NCBI RefSeq assembly: GCF_900105135.1
Contig: NZ_LT629741.1
Span: 3,094,484 to 3,158,483, forward strand
Direction of reading: 5' to 3'
DNA length: 64,000 nucleotides
Source of the DNA: Gramella sp. MAR_2010_147
Lineage (GTDB): Bacteria > Bacteroidota > Bacteroidia > Flavobacteriales > Flavobacteriaceae
In this document: piece by piece, positions 55,594 to 63,389 of the stretch
Layout of the letters: every line of letters begins with the position of its first letter
How positions within the stretch are numbered: position 1 is the first letter of the stretch
Position numbers and translations under genes: made by a program
The notes under the pieces: model-generated
Database searches by the model: none
Seen by the model: the letters and a program-made list of their open reading frames with translations, nothing else
Told to the model about the DNA's origin: nothing

Positions 55594-55678
55594 GAGTTTT
55601 GGCGAAAATTCATTTCAATTATCGCCAAAATGGTAATCGATAATAAAGAATATAAGCCAGCAGCTAAGTAAGAGTTTT
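55539..55678. repeat. Tandem repeat of the acyl-CoA dehydrogenase 3' end
   Basis: Bases 55539-55600 recur at 55617-55678 (62 bp, 5 mismatches, offset exactly 78 bp). The copy encodes the final residues IIAKMVIDNKEYKPAAK and the stop in frame. The differences are synonymous or conservative (Arg to Lys), as expected for a diverged allele rather than random decay. A 16-bp spacer with an imperfect hairpin separates the copies. Confidence 0.85.
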
Positions 55679-55689
55679 TAGAACAAATA

Positions 55690-55728
55690 AAATAAATAAC
55701 CCTGGGTTTCACCCGGGGTTATTTATTT
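55690..55728. terminator. Bidirectional terminator
   Basis: An 18-bp stem (55690-55707 with 55711-55728), broken only by one G-T pair, has a TTC loop. It lies between the convergent acyl-CoA dehydrogenase and metallo-beta-lactamase genes and contains the stop codon of the latter. Confidence 0.92.
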
Positions 55729-56588
55729 AAACTATCATAGAATGTCTTTCTTATCTTTTTTCCGTTTATAAAGAAATTCTCTGCTTTTTCATCAGAATAG
55801 AATTCACTTGTTATATTTTCATCCTCAACGATTTCAGATTCAGATTTTCCTTCAGAAATGGCGTTGAGTATATTTGTTCTAATGGATTCCAGCATTTTTA
55901 AATAGGTCTCGTACTCAGAATAATTAGCAACCGCTCCATGACCAGGGATTATTTTCGTGTTCTCATTTATTAACGACAAGCCCGTTTTTGCAGCTTTAAT
56001 GTCGCCATCAACACTCCCTCCACTTTTTAGATCTATATAGGGAAACATGCCATTAAAAAAAGTGTCCCCCGTGTGCAATACATTGCTTTGCGGGAAATAG
56101 ATCAGTACATCCCCATCTGTGTGAGCATTGTGGACATGGGCAACCACAATATCATTTTTATTAATATGAAGATTTATTTTGTTGTTAAAAGTTACAATAG
56201 GAAGTCCGTTTGTTTTAGTAGTGTCTGCCTTAAGTCTTTTCCGAACATTTTCATGAGCAAAAATTAAGGCGCCATCTTCCTGAAAATTCAGGTTGCCACC
56301 TGTATGATCACCATGATGATGTGAGTTCACAAGATAATTAACTGGTTGGTCACTAATCGTCTTTAATTTTTCTTTAATTTTCTCGCTAAGGGCGGGAAAC
56401 TGGTCATCTATCATAAAAATTCCATCCTCACCGGTTAGAATTCCAATATTTCCTCCAGCGCCCTGTAACATATATACATTCTCATTTACAGGAATGATCC
56501 TGATCTCTACATCTTTCATATCCTGAAAGGCAAACAGAGAAGAGTTTATTAAAAGTATTGAAAACAGAATTTTAAAAGAGTATTTCAT
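55719..56588 (-). CDS. Metallo-beta-lactamase-fold hydrolase, exported
   Basis: A 289-residue protein with a signal peptide (cleavage near SLFAFQ) and the zinc motif HHHGDHTGG, then HAHTDGDVL and HTGDTFFNG. The IIPGHG segment follows. The order and spacing resemble class B beta-lactamase relatives and other hydrolases of the fold, such as lactonases; antibiotic hydrolysis is not established. It is probably periplasmic. Confidence 0.87.
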   Translation of the reverse strand: MKYSFKILFSILLINSSLFAFQDMKDVEIRIIPVNENVYMLQGAGGNIGILTGEDGIFMIDDQFPALSEKIKEKLKTISDQPVNYLVNSHHHGDHTGGNLNFQEDGALIFAHENVRKRLKADTTKTNGLPIVTFNNKINLHINKNDIVVAHVHNAHTDGDVLIYFPQSNVLHTGDTFFNGMFPYIDLKSGGSVDGDIKAAKTGLSLINENTKIIPGHGAVANYSEYETYLKMLESIRTNILNAISEGKSESEIVEDENITSEFYSDEKAENFFINGKKIRKTFYDSLNK

Positions 56589-56680
56589 GATGGCTAGTTT
56601 ATAGATTTCTAATTTACAGAAAAACTGGAACTTAGTATTTAAATGTATGCTTTATAAATTGAAATAAAATAATAAAAATA

Positions 56681-56710
56681 TTGGGTGTTTGTATAAATGC
56701 ATTATCTTTG
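56681..56710 (+). promoter_or_regulatory. Promoter of rpsU
   Basis: TTG at 56681-56683 and TATCTTTG at 56703-56710 are 19 bp apart, a full consensus match, giving a leader of about 30 nt that contains the Shine-Dalgarno site. Confidence 0.78.
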
Positions 56711-56729
56711 CAGCCGATTCCAAAAGAAG

Positions 56730-56738
56730 GGAGGTGAT
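56730..56738 (+). promoter_or_regulatory. Strong Shine-Dalgarno sequence of rpsU
   Basis: GGAGGTGAT pairs with nine bases of the 16S rRNA 3' end and sits 6 nt before the ATG at 56745. Other genes here lack such sites. In flavobacterial ribosomes the anti-Shine-Dalgarno is reported to be shielded by bS21 and its neighbours, so this site may let ribosomes lacking bS21 translate rpsU selectively. Confidence 0.85.
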
Positions 56739-56744
56739 GACACT

Positions 56745-56939
56745 ATGTTAATTATACCAGTTAAAGACGGAGAAAATATAGATAGAGCTCTTAAGCGTTT
56801 TAAGCGTAAGTTCGACAAAACAGGAACTATGCGTCAGCTAAGAGATCGTCAGCATTTTACGAAACCTTCTGTAGAGCGTAGAGCTCAGGTTCAGAAAGCT
56901 GAATACATTCAGCATCTGAGAGACGCAGAAGATATCTAG
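56745..56939 (+). CDS. rpsU: Small ribosomal subunit protein bS21
   Basis: A 64-residue bS21 (MLIIPVKDGENIDRALKRF, with the basic QLRDRQHFTKPSVERR segment). It sits by the 16S 3' end in the small subunit. The frame extends upstream to 56697 but the extra residues cover the promoter and the Shine-Dalgarno site, so the start is the ATG at 56745. It has its own promoter and terminator. Confidence 0.96.
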   Translation: MLIIPVKDGENIDRALKRFKRKFDKTGTMRQLRDRQHFTKPSVERRAQVQKAEYIQHLRDAEDI

Positions 56940-56964
56940 TAAAAAGCTAATATCATTTAAGAAG

Positions 56965-56992
56965 AACCACCGATTATTTCGGTGGTTTTTTT
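56965..56992 (+). terminator. Terminator of rpsU
   Basis: A 9-bp stem AACCACCGA/TCGGTGGTT followed by T5 and more T-rich sequence lies 26 bp after the stop codon. Confidence 0.88.
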
Positions 56993-57025
56993 ATTTAATG
57001 TGCTCTTATTTAAAAACTTGTCAAC

Positions 57026-57041
57026 ACGAAAACGTTTTCGT
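57026..57041. promoter_or_regulatory. LacI-type palindromic operator before the alpha-amylase gene
   Basis: ACGAAAACGTTTTCGT is a perfect 16-bp palindrome with the central CG typical of LacI-family operators, 75 bp upstream of the amylase start. A TTG at 57018-57020 might be its -33 box. The regulator is not in the window. Confidence 0.7.
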
Positions 57042-57116
57042 TTATGTGATTCTCTTTTTTAGATCGTTAAAAACTTCGGTTTTTCATAATTTGAGGATAA
57101 CCCTAAATAATTTATT

Positions 57117-58493
57117 ATGAAAAAACTTAACCTTTACGCTGTTTTGGCTTCTTCAATCTTATTCTTCAGCTCGTGTGAGCAGGAGAAAATTGCTTCAGAA
57201 GAGATCCAGAATCAGAACACTTTAAGATCCCAAACTAAAAACTCCAATACTACCAAAGCCCAGGTGGGTGGTAAAGTAATGATGCAGGCTTTCTACTGGG
57301 ATGTTCCTGCTGGTGGTACCTGGTGGGAAACTATTGAAAATAAGATTCCGGCCTGGAGTAATGCCGGTATAGATGCTATTTGGGTTCCTCCGGCTTCTAA
57401 AGCACAAAACGGACCTTTTTCTATGGGGTACGATCCTTTTGATTATTATGATTTTGGTGATTTTAATCAGATGGGATCTACCGAGACCAGGTTTGGTTCC
57501 AGAACAGAGCTTCAATCAATGATCTCAACTGCACATTCCAATAATATTAGTGTAATAGCAGATATCGTGCTAAATCATAATAGTGGCGGTGCTTCTGAAA
57601 ATAATCCGTACACCGGTACATCTACTTATACCGATTATGATCCTGCTTCAGGTTTATTTTACAGGTCTGCTGCAGATTTTCATCCTAATGATTACCATAG
57701 CAATGATTCTGGAGTATTTGGCGGCTTTGCAGATCTATGTCACGATAAAACCTATGTGCAGGATTGGCTTTGGAATAAACCGAATTCGGTTGCGAAGTAC
57801 TACAAGAATACCATGGGATTTGATGGTTGGAGATTTGATTATGTAAAAGGTTTTGCACCATGGGTGGTGAACAGCTGGACTGATGAAGTAGGAGGTTTTG
57901 CCGTTGGAGAGTATTGGGATGGAAATGCCGCTACTCTGGAAGCCTGGGTAAACCAATCTGGAGCCTCTGCATTCGATTTTGCTTGTTATTATAGAATGAA
58001 GGATGCCTTTGAAGGGAATGATCTTTCCAGATTACAGGATGATATGCTCTGGAAGAGAAAACCTATGAAGGCCGTTACTTTTGTAACAAACCATGATACA
58101 GATGAAATCTATACCGGGAAAATGCTGGCCTACGCTTATATTATGACACATGAAGGTTATCCTACTGTTTTTTACCAGGATTACGAAGAATGGCTGGATA
58201 AGGATAAATTGAATAATCTTATTTGGATTCACAATAATAAGGCCGGTGGATCTACAGATATTTTGCATGCAGATCAGGACGAGTATGTAGCCCGTAGAAA
58301 TGGAGCTCCCGGTTTGATAGTTTATTTAAACGATAGTAATAGTAGATTAGAAAGATGGGTGCCAACAAATTGGTATAACCAAACCATAAAAGAATACACA
58401 GGTAATTCTAATTGGCAGCCAACGACACAGGGAGATGGTTGGGTTAAAATAGAAGTTCCCGCGAACTCTTATTCTATATGGTCCACTTTGTAA
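57117..58493 (+). CDS. GH13 alpha-amylase lipoprotein
   Basis: A 458-residue GH13 glycoside hydrolase anchored as a lipoprotein (lipobox FFSSC, residue 20). The family conserved regions are DIVLNH, GWRFDYVKG (nucleophile Asp), VGEYWDG (acid/base Glu) and FVTNHDTDE (third Asp). It should cut alpha-1,4 links in starch-like glucans at the cell surface or in the periplasm. The residues after the lipobox are acidic (EQEK), a feature of Bacteroidota surface lipoproteins. A LacI-type palindrome upstream suggests carbohydrate-responsive control. Confidence 0.93.
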   Translation: MKKLNLYAVLASSILFFSSCEQEKIASEEIQNQNTLRSQTKNSNTTKAQVGGKVMMQAFYWDVPAGGTWWETIENKIPAWSNAGIDAIWVPPASKAQNGPFSMGYDPFDYYDFGDFNQMGSTETRFGSRTELQSMISTAHSNNISVIADIVLNHNSGGASENNPYTGTSTYTDYDPASGLFYRSAADFHPNDYHSNDSGVFGGFADLCHDKTYVQDWLWNKPNSVAKYYKNTMGFDGWRFDYVKGFAPWVVNSWTDEVGGFAVGEYWDGNAATLEAWVNQSGASAFDFACYYRMKDAFEGNDLSRLQDDMLWKRKPMKAVTFVTNHDTDEIYTGKMLAYAYIMTHEGYPTVFYQDYEEWLDKDKLNNLIWIHNNKAGGSTDILHADQDEYVARRNGAPGLIVYLNDSNSRLERWVPTNWYNQTIKEYTGNSNWQPTTQGDGWVKIEVPANSYSIWSTL

Positions 58494-58510
58494 GTATTGA
58501 TTAAAACTTT

Positions 58511-58563
58511 AAAAACTGTTGATAGGCTAAAGTTTAGTAACTTTGTTTATCAACAGTTTTTTT
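58511..58563 (+). terminator. Long hairpin after alpha-amylase that encloses the xerC promoter
   Basis: A perfect 14-bp stem (58511-58524 with 58548-58561) with a T-run at its end encloses a 23-nt loop. The loop itself can form a 6-bp hairpin and contains the xerC -7 box TAACTTTG. Confidence 0.75.
58538..58545 (+). promoter_or_regulatory. -7 promoter element (TAACTTTG) of xerC
   Basis: A TAnnTTTG match lies in the loop of the amylase terminator hairpin, 18 bp before the xerC ATG. TTG at 58519-58521 lies 16 bp upstream, in the left arm of the stem. Confidence 0.55.
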
Positions 58564-59454
58564 ATGCCGTTTTCTGCTTTCCTGGATTATCTTCAGCTTG
58601 AGAAAAAATACTCCGTACATACCATTACGGCTTATAAAGCAGATCTTAGTGATTTTCAGCTTTATATAGAAACCGCTTTTGAGCAGAAAACACTTGATGA
58701 TGTAAATTATGCTCAGATTCGAAGTTGGATCGTTGAGCTTTCTGAATCAAATATTTCTAACCGAACGATCAATAGAAAAATTTCCTCTCTAAAGGCTTAT
58801 TATCGGTTTCTTTTAAAAACCGAACAAATAGAGTCTTCTCCACTTACAAAACATAAAGCTTTAAAAACACCAAAAAAGATTCAGATTCCTTTTTCAGAAG
58901 ATGAGATTGTGCGGGTACTGGAAACGATAGATGATTCTACGTTAGAAGGTATCAGGGATAGATTGATCGTTGAGCTATTTTATTCAACAGGGATTAGAAG
59001 GGCAGAACTGATCAATATTAAAATTTCAGATTTGGATCTCGATGGGGGAGTACTAAAAGTTTTGGGGAAAAGAAATAAGGAGAGATATATTCCCCTGATT
59101 GCTTCCGTAAAAGATACCGCTTCCAAATATCTTGAAGGCAGAAGGCATACGGAGAATATATCAGGATCAGACTATCTTTTTCTAACTTCCAAAGGAGATA
59201 AAATCTATGAAAGTTTTGTTTATAGAATTATAAATAATTATTTTAGTAAAGTGTCTGGCAAATTGAAAAGAAGTCCGCATATTTTGCGACATTCTTTTGC
59301 CACTCATTTATTGAACCAGGGCGCGAATTTAAATGCGGTAAAAGAATTATTGGGTCACTCCAGTTTAGCAGCGACTCAGGTCTACACCCATAACAGCATT
59401 GCCGAATTGAGTAAAATTCACCAAAACGCTCATCCCCGGAACAATAAGAATTAA
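58564..59454 (+). CDS. xerC: Tyrosine recombinase XerC
   Basis: A 296-residue site-specific tyrosine recombinase that resolves chromosome dimers. The N-terminal SAM-like domain (FLDYLQLEKKYSVHTITAYKADL) is followed by the catalytic residues Arg in STGIRRAEL, HILRHSFATHLL (His, Arg), GHSSLAATQVYTHNS (His and Tyr). I chose the ATG at 58564; the upstream frame to 58543 would cover the promoter. hpf follows 33 bp later. Confidence 0.92.
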   Translation: MPFSAFLDYLQLEKKYSVHTITAYKADLSDFQLYIETAFEQKTLDDVNYAQIRSWIVELSESNISNRTINRKISSLKAYYRFLLKTEQIESSPLTKHKALKTPKKIQIPFSEDEIVRVLETIDDSTLEGIRDRLIVELFYSTGIRRAELINIKISDLDLDGGVLKVLGKRNKERYIPLIASVKDTASKYLEGRRHTENISGSDYLFLTSKGDKIYESFVYRIINNYFSKVSGKLKRSPHILRHSFATHLLNQGANLNAVKELLGHSSLAATQVYTHNSIAELSKIHQNAHPRNNKN

Positions 59455-59487
59455 CTTAACCTTTTGTTTAATTAAATTCTATTGGAT

Positions 59488-59790
59488 ATGAAAATGAATT
59501 TGCAGTCTGTGAACTTCAATGCCGACCAAAAGCTAATTGACTTCACTCAAAAGAAACTTGATAAACTGGATACTTACTTTGACAAGATTATTCATGCCGA
59601 TGTTTATTTTAAAGTTCAAAATACTAGTGGGAAAGATAATAAGATTACCGAAATTTTGCTAAGTGTTCCTGGTGGAGATATTATGGTTAAAAAGACCTGT
59701 AATAAATTTGAAGCTTGTGTAGATGAATGTGTTAGTTCGCTTCAAAGACAGTTAATTAAGAAAAAGGAAAAAATGAGCTCACATGTTTAG
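59488..59790 (+). CDS. hpf: Ribosome hibernation promoting factor
   Basis: A 100-residue HPF/YfiA protein of the short type, which shuts down ribosomes in stationary phase by blocking tRNA and mRNA sites. LQSVNFNADQKLIDFTQKKLDKLDTYFDKI is the family N terminus (given in part: NADQKLIDF, DKLDTYFDKI) and DVYFKVQNTSGKDNK is in the second half. The start is ATG 59488 or 59494; a TTG at 59482 is less likely. It probably belongs to the xerC transcript. Confidence 0.9.
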   Translation: MKMNLQSVNFNADQKLIDFTQKKLDKLDTYFDKIIHADVYFKVQNTSGKDNKITEILLSVPGGDIMVKKTCNKFEACVDECVSSLQRQLIKKKEKMSSHV

Positions 59791-59813
59791 CTAATTTTTT
59801 TTAAAATTATTTT

Positions 59814-59842
59814 TTGATAAAGGAATAATTTATATACATTTG
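59814..59842 (+). promoter_or_regulatory. Promoter of the tRNA-tuf-ribosomal protein cluster
   Basis: TTG at 59814-59816 and TACATTTG at 59835-59842 are 18 bp apart, 52 bp before the first tRNA-Thr gene. Confidence 0.72.
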
Positions 59843-59893
59843 CAGTCCGTTAGAAATAGCGGACTTTTTTATGCTGAAAAAGTAGCATAAAAG

Positions 59894-59967
59894 GCCGATG
59901 TAGCTCAGCTGGCTAGAGCAGCTGATTTGTAATCAGCAGGTCGTGGGTTCGAGTCCCTCCATCGGCT
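59894..59967 (+). tRNA. tRNA-Thr (TGT)
   Basis: A 74-nt tRNA with acceptor GCCGATG/CATCGGC, anticodon loop TTTGTAA (TGT) and T-loop TTCGAGT. CCA is not encoded. Confidence 0.95.
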
Positions 59968-60068
59968 CTTGAAATACTGAAATCACCGAAGTTTCAGAGA
60001 TAATTTGAAATTTAAGTCCTTAAGGATTAATAAATTGAAAAAAATCTTCTGAAATTTTAAAAAATGCT

Positions 60069-60099
60069 TTGGATGGTGCTTCAAATTTACTTTAATTTG
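60069..60099 (+). promoter_or_regulatory. Possible second promoter before tRNA-Tyr
   Basis: TTG at 60069-60071 and TTAATTTG at 60092-60099 are 20 bp apart; the -7 box deviates from TAnnTTTG at one position. It could add transcription before tRNA-Tyr. Confidence 0.35.
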
Positions 60100-60166
60100 C
60101 AGCCGTTTTAAAACCATCAGAAGCTTAGCTGTTTCAGCTACGGTTCTATGAAATAGTGGTAAAATT

Positions 60167-60248
<82 letters not shown>

Positions 60249-60369
60249 CAAAGATTTTATGAAAATTGCGAAGAAAACTCATTTTCTAAAGCGATTGAAT
60301 AAAAAGCTTAGTAAGGGGTCACCCTTACGGATCATCAAATTTATTTGATAATCCTTAAATATATGTAAT

Positions 60370-60442
60370 GCGGGAGTAGCTCAGTTGGTAGAGCGTCAGC
60401 CTTCCAAGCTGAATGTCGCCGGTTCGAACCCGGTCTCCCGCT
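60370..60442 (+). tRNA. tRNA-Gly (TCC)
   Basis: A 73-nt tRNA with acceptor GCGGGAG/CTCCCGC, anticodon loop CTTCCAA (TCC) and T-loop TTCGAAC. CCA is not encoded. Confidence 0.95.
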
Positions 60443-60580
60443 CTAAATTAAATTGAATCAAGATGTCCCCCGGTACAGGGTAGTTTGAAATTCAGGTTTT
60501 GTAGCCTTTAATTTTGAATCTATTCTTTTAAAACCAAATTATGGGTTGTGTCGGCAATGTTACCTCAGTCTTGATCGTGT

Positions 60581-60604
60581 CCATAAGCCCTAGTAGGTTT
60601 ATGG
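60581..60604 (+). other. Hairpin in the tRNA-Gly/tRNA-Thr spacer
   Basis: CCATAAGCC and GGTTTATGG form a 9-bp stem (one G-T pair) with a 6-nt loop in a 190-bp spacer that otherwise shows nothing recognisable. It may be a processing signal. Confidence 0.45.
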
Positions 60605-60634
60605 TTATTGCTGTTTGAAACAGTCAATTGTCTG

Positions 60635-60706
<72 letters not shown>

Positions 60707-60763
60707 CTAGTTTTGTATAAAATTGAACACTAATATATAACTAAGATTAAATAAGTATTAATT

Positions 60764-61951
60764 ATGGCAAAGGAAACTTACGATCGTTCCAAACCGCACC
60801 TAAATATTGGTACAATTGGACACGTAGATCACGGAAAAACTACTTTAACTGCAGCGATTACTAAAGTGATGGCTGATGCTGGATATTCAGAAGCTAGTGC
60901 GTTTGATCAAATTGATAACGCTCCAGAAGAGAAGGAAAGAGGTATTACTATTAACTCTTCTCACGTTGAGTACTCAACTGAGAAGCGTCACTATGCGCAC
61001 GTTGACTGTCCAGGTCACGCCGATTACGTAAAGAACATGGTAACTGGTGCTGCTCAGATGGACGGTGCTATTCTTGTTGTTGCTGCGACTGATGGTCCTA
61101 TGCCACAAACTCGTGAGCACATCCTTCTTGGACGCCAGGTTGGTATCCCAAGAATTGTTGTATTCTTGAATAAAGTTGACCTTGTTGATGATGAGGAGCT
61201 TTTAGAGCTTGTTGAGATGGAAGTAAGAGATCTTCTTTCTTTCTACGAGTATGATGGTGATAATGGTCCTGTAATTTCAGGTTCTGCACTTGGAGCTTTA
61301 GAAGGTGATGAGAAATGGTCTAAGACTGTTCTTGATCTTATGGAAGCTGTAGATACTTGGATTGAACTTCCTCAGCGTGATGTTGATAAAGCATTCTTAA
61401 TGCCTATCGAAGATGTATTCTCTATTACAGGTCGTGGTACTGTTGCAACTGGTCGTATTGAGACTGGTGTAGCTAACACTGGAGATCCTGTAGAGATCAT
61501 TGGTATGGGAGCTGGAAAACTTACTTCTACTATTACTGGAGTTGAGATGTTCCGTAAGATTCTTGATAGAGGTGAAGCTGGAGATAACGTTGGTATCCTT
61601 CTAAGAGGTATTGAAAAGACTCAGATTTCTAGAGGTATGGTAATCACTAAGCCTGGATCTGTAACTCCTCACGCTAAATTCAAAGCAGAGGTTTATATCC
61701 TTAAGAAAGAAGAAGGTGGACGTCACACTCCATTCCATAATAACTACCGTCCTCAGTTCTACGTACGTACAACTGATGTTACAGGAACAATTAATCTTCC
61801 TGATGGTGTAGAAATGGTAATGCCAGGTGATAACCTTACAATTACAGTTGAGCTTATTCAGCCTATCGCAATGAACCAGGGACTTCGTTTCGCTATCCGT
61901 GAAGGTGGTAGAACTGTAGGTGCTGGTCAGGTAACTGAAATTCTAGACTAA
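60764..61951 (+). CDS. tuf: Elongation factor Tu
   Basis: A 395-residue EF-Tu, the GTPase that delivers aminoacyl-tRNA to the ribosome. G1 is GHVDHGKT, G3 is [10 protein letters not shown]4 is NKVDLVD, and the domain 2-3 sequence is complete. The tRNA-Thr/Tyr/Gly/Thr-tuf-tRNA-Trp-secE-nusG order is the classical one. The codon usage (heavy use of GGT, CGT, ATC) is that of a highly expressed gene. There is no frameshift in it. Confidence 0.98.
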   Translation: MAKETYDRSKPHLNIGTIGHVDHGKTTLTAAITKVMADAGYSEASAFDQIDNAPEEKERGITINSSHVEYSTEKRHYAHVDCPGHADYVKNMVTGAAQMDGAILVVAATDGPMPQTREHILLGRQVGIPRIVVFLNKVDLVDDEELLELVEMEVRDLLSFYEYDGDNGPVISGSALGALEGDEKWSKTVLDLMEAVDTWIELPQRDVDKAFLMPIEDVFSITGRGTVATGRIETGVANTGDPVEIIGMGAGKLTSTITGVEMFRKILDRGEAGDNVGILLRGIEKTQISRGMVITKPGSVTPHAKFKAEVYILKKEEGGRHTPFHNNYRPQFYVRTTDVTGTINLPDGVEMVMPGDNLTITVELIQPIAMNQGLRFAIREGGRTVGAGQVTEILD

Positions 61952-61969
61952 GAATTATCTTAATATAAA

Positions 61970-61995
61970 AAGGTATCCGTGAAGAGCGGATACCT
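61970..61995 (+). other. Hairpin between tuf and tRNA-Trp
   Basis: A perfect 10-bp stem AAGGTATCCG/CGGATACCTT (61970-61979 with 61986-61995), with a 6-nt loop and no T-run, lies just before tRNA-Trp. It may guide processing of the tRNA out of the tuf mRNA. Confidence 0.55.
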
Positions 61996-62007
61996 TCACT
62001 TATATTT

Positions 62008-62080
62008 ACGGGTTTAGCTCAGTTGGTAGAGCACTGGTCTCCAAAACCAGGTGTCGGGAGTTCGAGCCTCTCAACCCGTG
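62008..62080 (+). tRNA. tRNA-Trp (CCA)
   Basis: A 73-nt tRNA with acceptor ACGGGTT/AACCCGT, anticodon loop CTCCAAA (CCA) and T-loop TTCGAGC. It lies between tuf and secE. Confidence 0.95.
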
Positions 62081-62098
62081 CAAATATCTTTTTATAAA

Positions 62099-62296
62099 AT
62101 GGCAGGAATTGTTAATTACATATCAGAATCATATAACGAGTTAAGAAACCACGTTACCTGGACAAGCTGGTCTGAAGCTCAAAGGCTTACAGTGATTGTT
62201 GCAGTTTTCTCGATTATTTTTTCATTAGCTATTTGGGGTGTTGATACGCTTTTTAGTGGAGCGATTGAGCAATACTTTGAATGGGTTAAATCATAA
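62099..62296 (+). CDS. secE: Preprotein translocase subunit SecE
   Basis: A 65-residue SecE with one membrane helix (about residues 33-54, AQRLTVIVAVFSIIFSLAIW). It is the essential partner of SecY in the translocon. The start is ATG 62099; the frame open upstream to 62051 overlaps tRNA-Trp. The sequence is intact. nusG follows 11 bp later. Confidence 0.94.
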   Translation: MAGIVNYISESYNELRNHVTWTSWSEAQRLTVIVAVFSIIFSLAIWGVDTLFSGAIEQYFEWVKS

Positions 62297-62307
62297 TTTA
62301 GATAGCT

Positions 62308-62856
62308 ATGGCAGAAGCAAAGGATAAAAAGTGGTATGTGGTTCGTGCGTTAGCGGACAGGAGAATAAAGTAAAAGATTATATCGAGAAAGAGATCGAAT
62401 ACTTAGGTCTTCAGGATGCGATAGATCAGGTTCTTGTTCCTACTGAAAAAGTAATTCAGATACGTAATGGAAAGAAAGTAAATAAAGAACGTGTTTATTT
62501 TCCGGGTTATGTAATGATTCAGGCAAATATTGGAGGGGAAATTCCTCATATTATTAAGGGATAAATGGAGTTATTGGATTTTTAGGTGAAACCAAAGGAG
62601 GGGATCCTGTGCCACTTAGAAAGTCTGAAGTGAATAGAATGTTAGGGAAAGTAGATGAGCTTTCTGTGAAAGCTGATAATGTTGCAATTCCGTTTACAAT
62701 TGGTGAGACTATTAAAGTTATTGACGGACCGTTCAATGGATTTAATGGTACAGTAGAGAAGATTAATGAAGAAAAGCGTAAGCTTGAAGTAATGGTGAAG
62801 ATTTCGGAAGAAAAACACCATTAGAATTAAGCTATATGCAAGTAGAAAAAGTATAA
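62308..62856 (+). CDS. nusG: Transcription antiterminator NusG, broken by three single-base deletions
   Basis: NusG is recognisable over its whole length: MAEAKDKKWYVVRA at 62308, then SGQENKVKDYIEKEIEYLG in a second frame, then GVIGFLGETKGGDPVPLRKSEVNRM and the KOW segment IKVIDGPFNGFNGTVEKI in a third. Three apparent losses break the frame: one G after 62349 (GCGGTT read as GCGTT), one A near 62561 and one T near 62803. Restoring them gives a normal NusG ending at 62856. Since nusG is essential, these are most likely sequence errors. Confidence 0.9.
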
Positions 62857-62930
62857 ATAATAACTGTTACATATTTTTTGATTGTTTTTTAAGCTTCCAC
62901 TCAATAAACGATCATTTAAAAATTTGAAAA

Positions 62931-63371
62931 ATGGCAAAAAGAAGTAAGTAAAAGTTGTAAAACTACAAGTTCGCGGAGGTGCTGCTAACCCATCACCAAC
63001 CAGTTGGACCTGCTTTAGGTGCTGCCGGAGTAAACATCATGGAATTCTGTAAGCAATTCAATGGTAGAACTCAGGATAAGCAAGGAAAGGTACTTCCAGT
63101 TGCAATTACTGTTTATAAGGATAAGTCTTTTGATTTTGTGATCAAAACTCCTCCTGCAGCAGTACAATTGATGGAAGCGGCTAAGACTAAAAAAGGTTCT
63201 GGTGAGCCGAACAGAAAAAAAGTAGCTAGTGTTTCTTGGGATCAGGTTAAAGCGATTGCAGAAGACAAGATGCAGGATCTTAATGCATTTACTGTAGAAT
63301 CTGCAATGAAAATGGTTGCCGGAACAGCTCGTTCGATGGGAATAACTGTAAAAGGTGATGCACCGTTTTAA
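62931..63371 (+). CDS. rplK: Large ribosomal subunit protein uL11, with three single-base insertions
   Basis: uL11 reads [20 protein letters not shown] and then [21 protein letters not shown]. The start ATG 62931 fits the family, but one extra A occurs in the run at 62936-62940, one at 62950-62953 and one at 62998-62999. Together they restore the frame, and from 62979 on the reading frame is intact to the stop at 63371. Essential ribosomal gene, so probably sequence error. Confidence 0.9.
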
Positions 63372-63389
63372 TCCTAAAGAAATTAAGAA

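Noticed and set aside
55464..55712. Minus-strand frame of 82 codons with a repeated NSYLAAGLYSLLSITILAI segment
   Set aside because: It lies antisense to the acyl-CoA dehydrogenase 3' end, and the repeat simply mirrors the duplicated 62-bp tail. No independent coding evidence.
62308..62856. Programmed frameshifting in nusG
   Set aside because: Three separate shifts at unrelated base runs, with more in rplK and rplA, do not resemble a slippery site with a stimulator; error is simpler.
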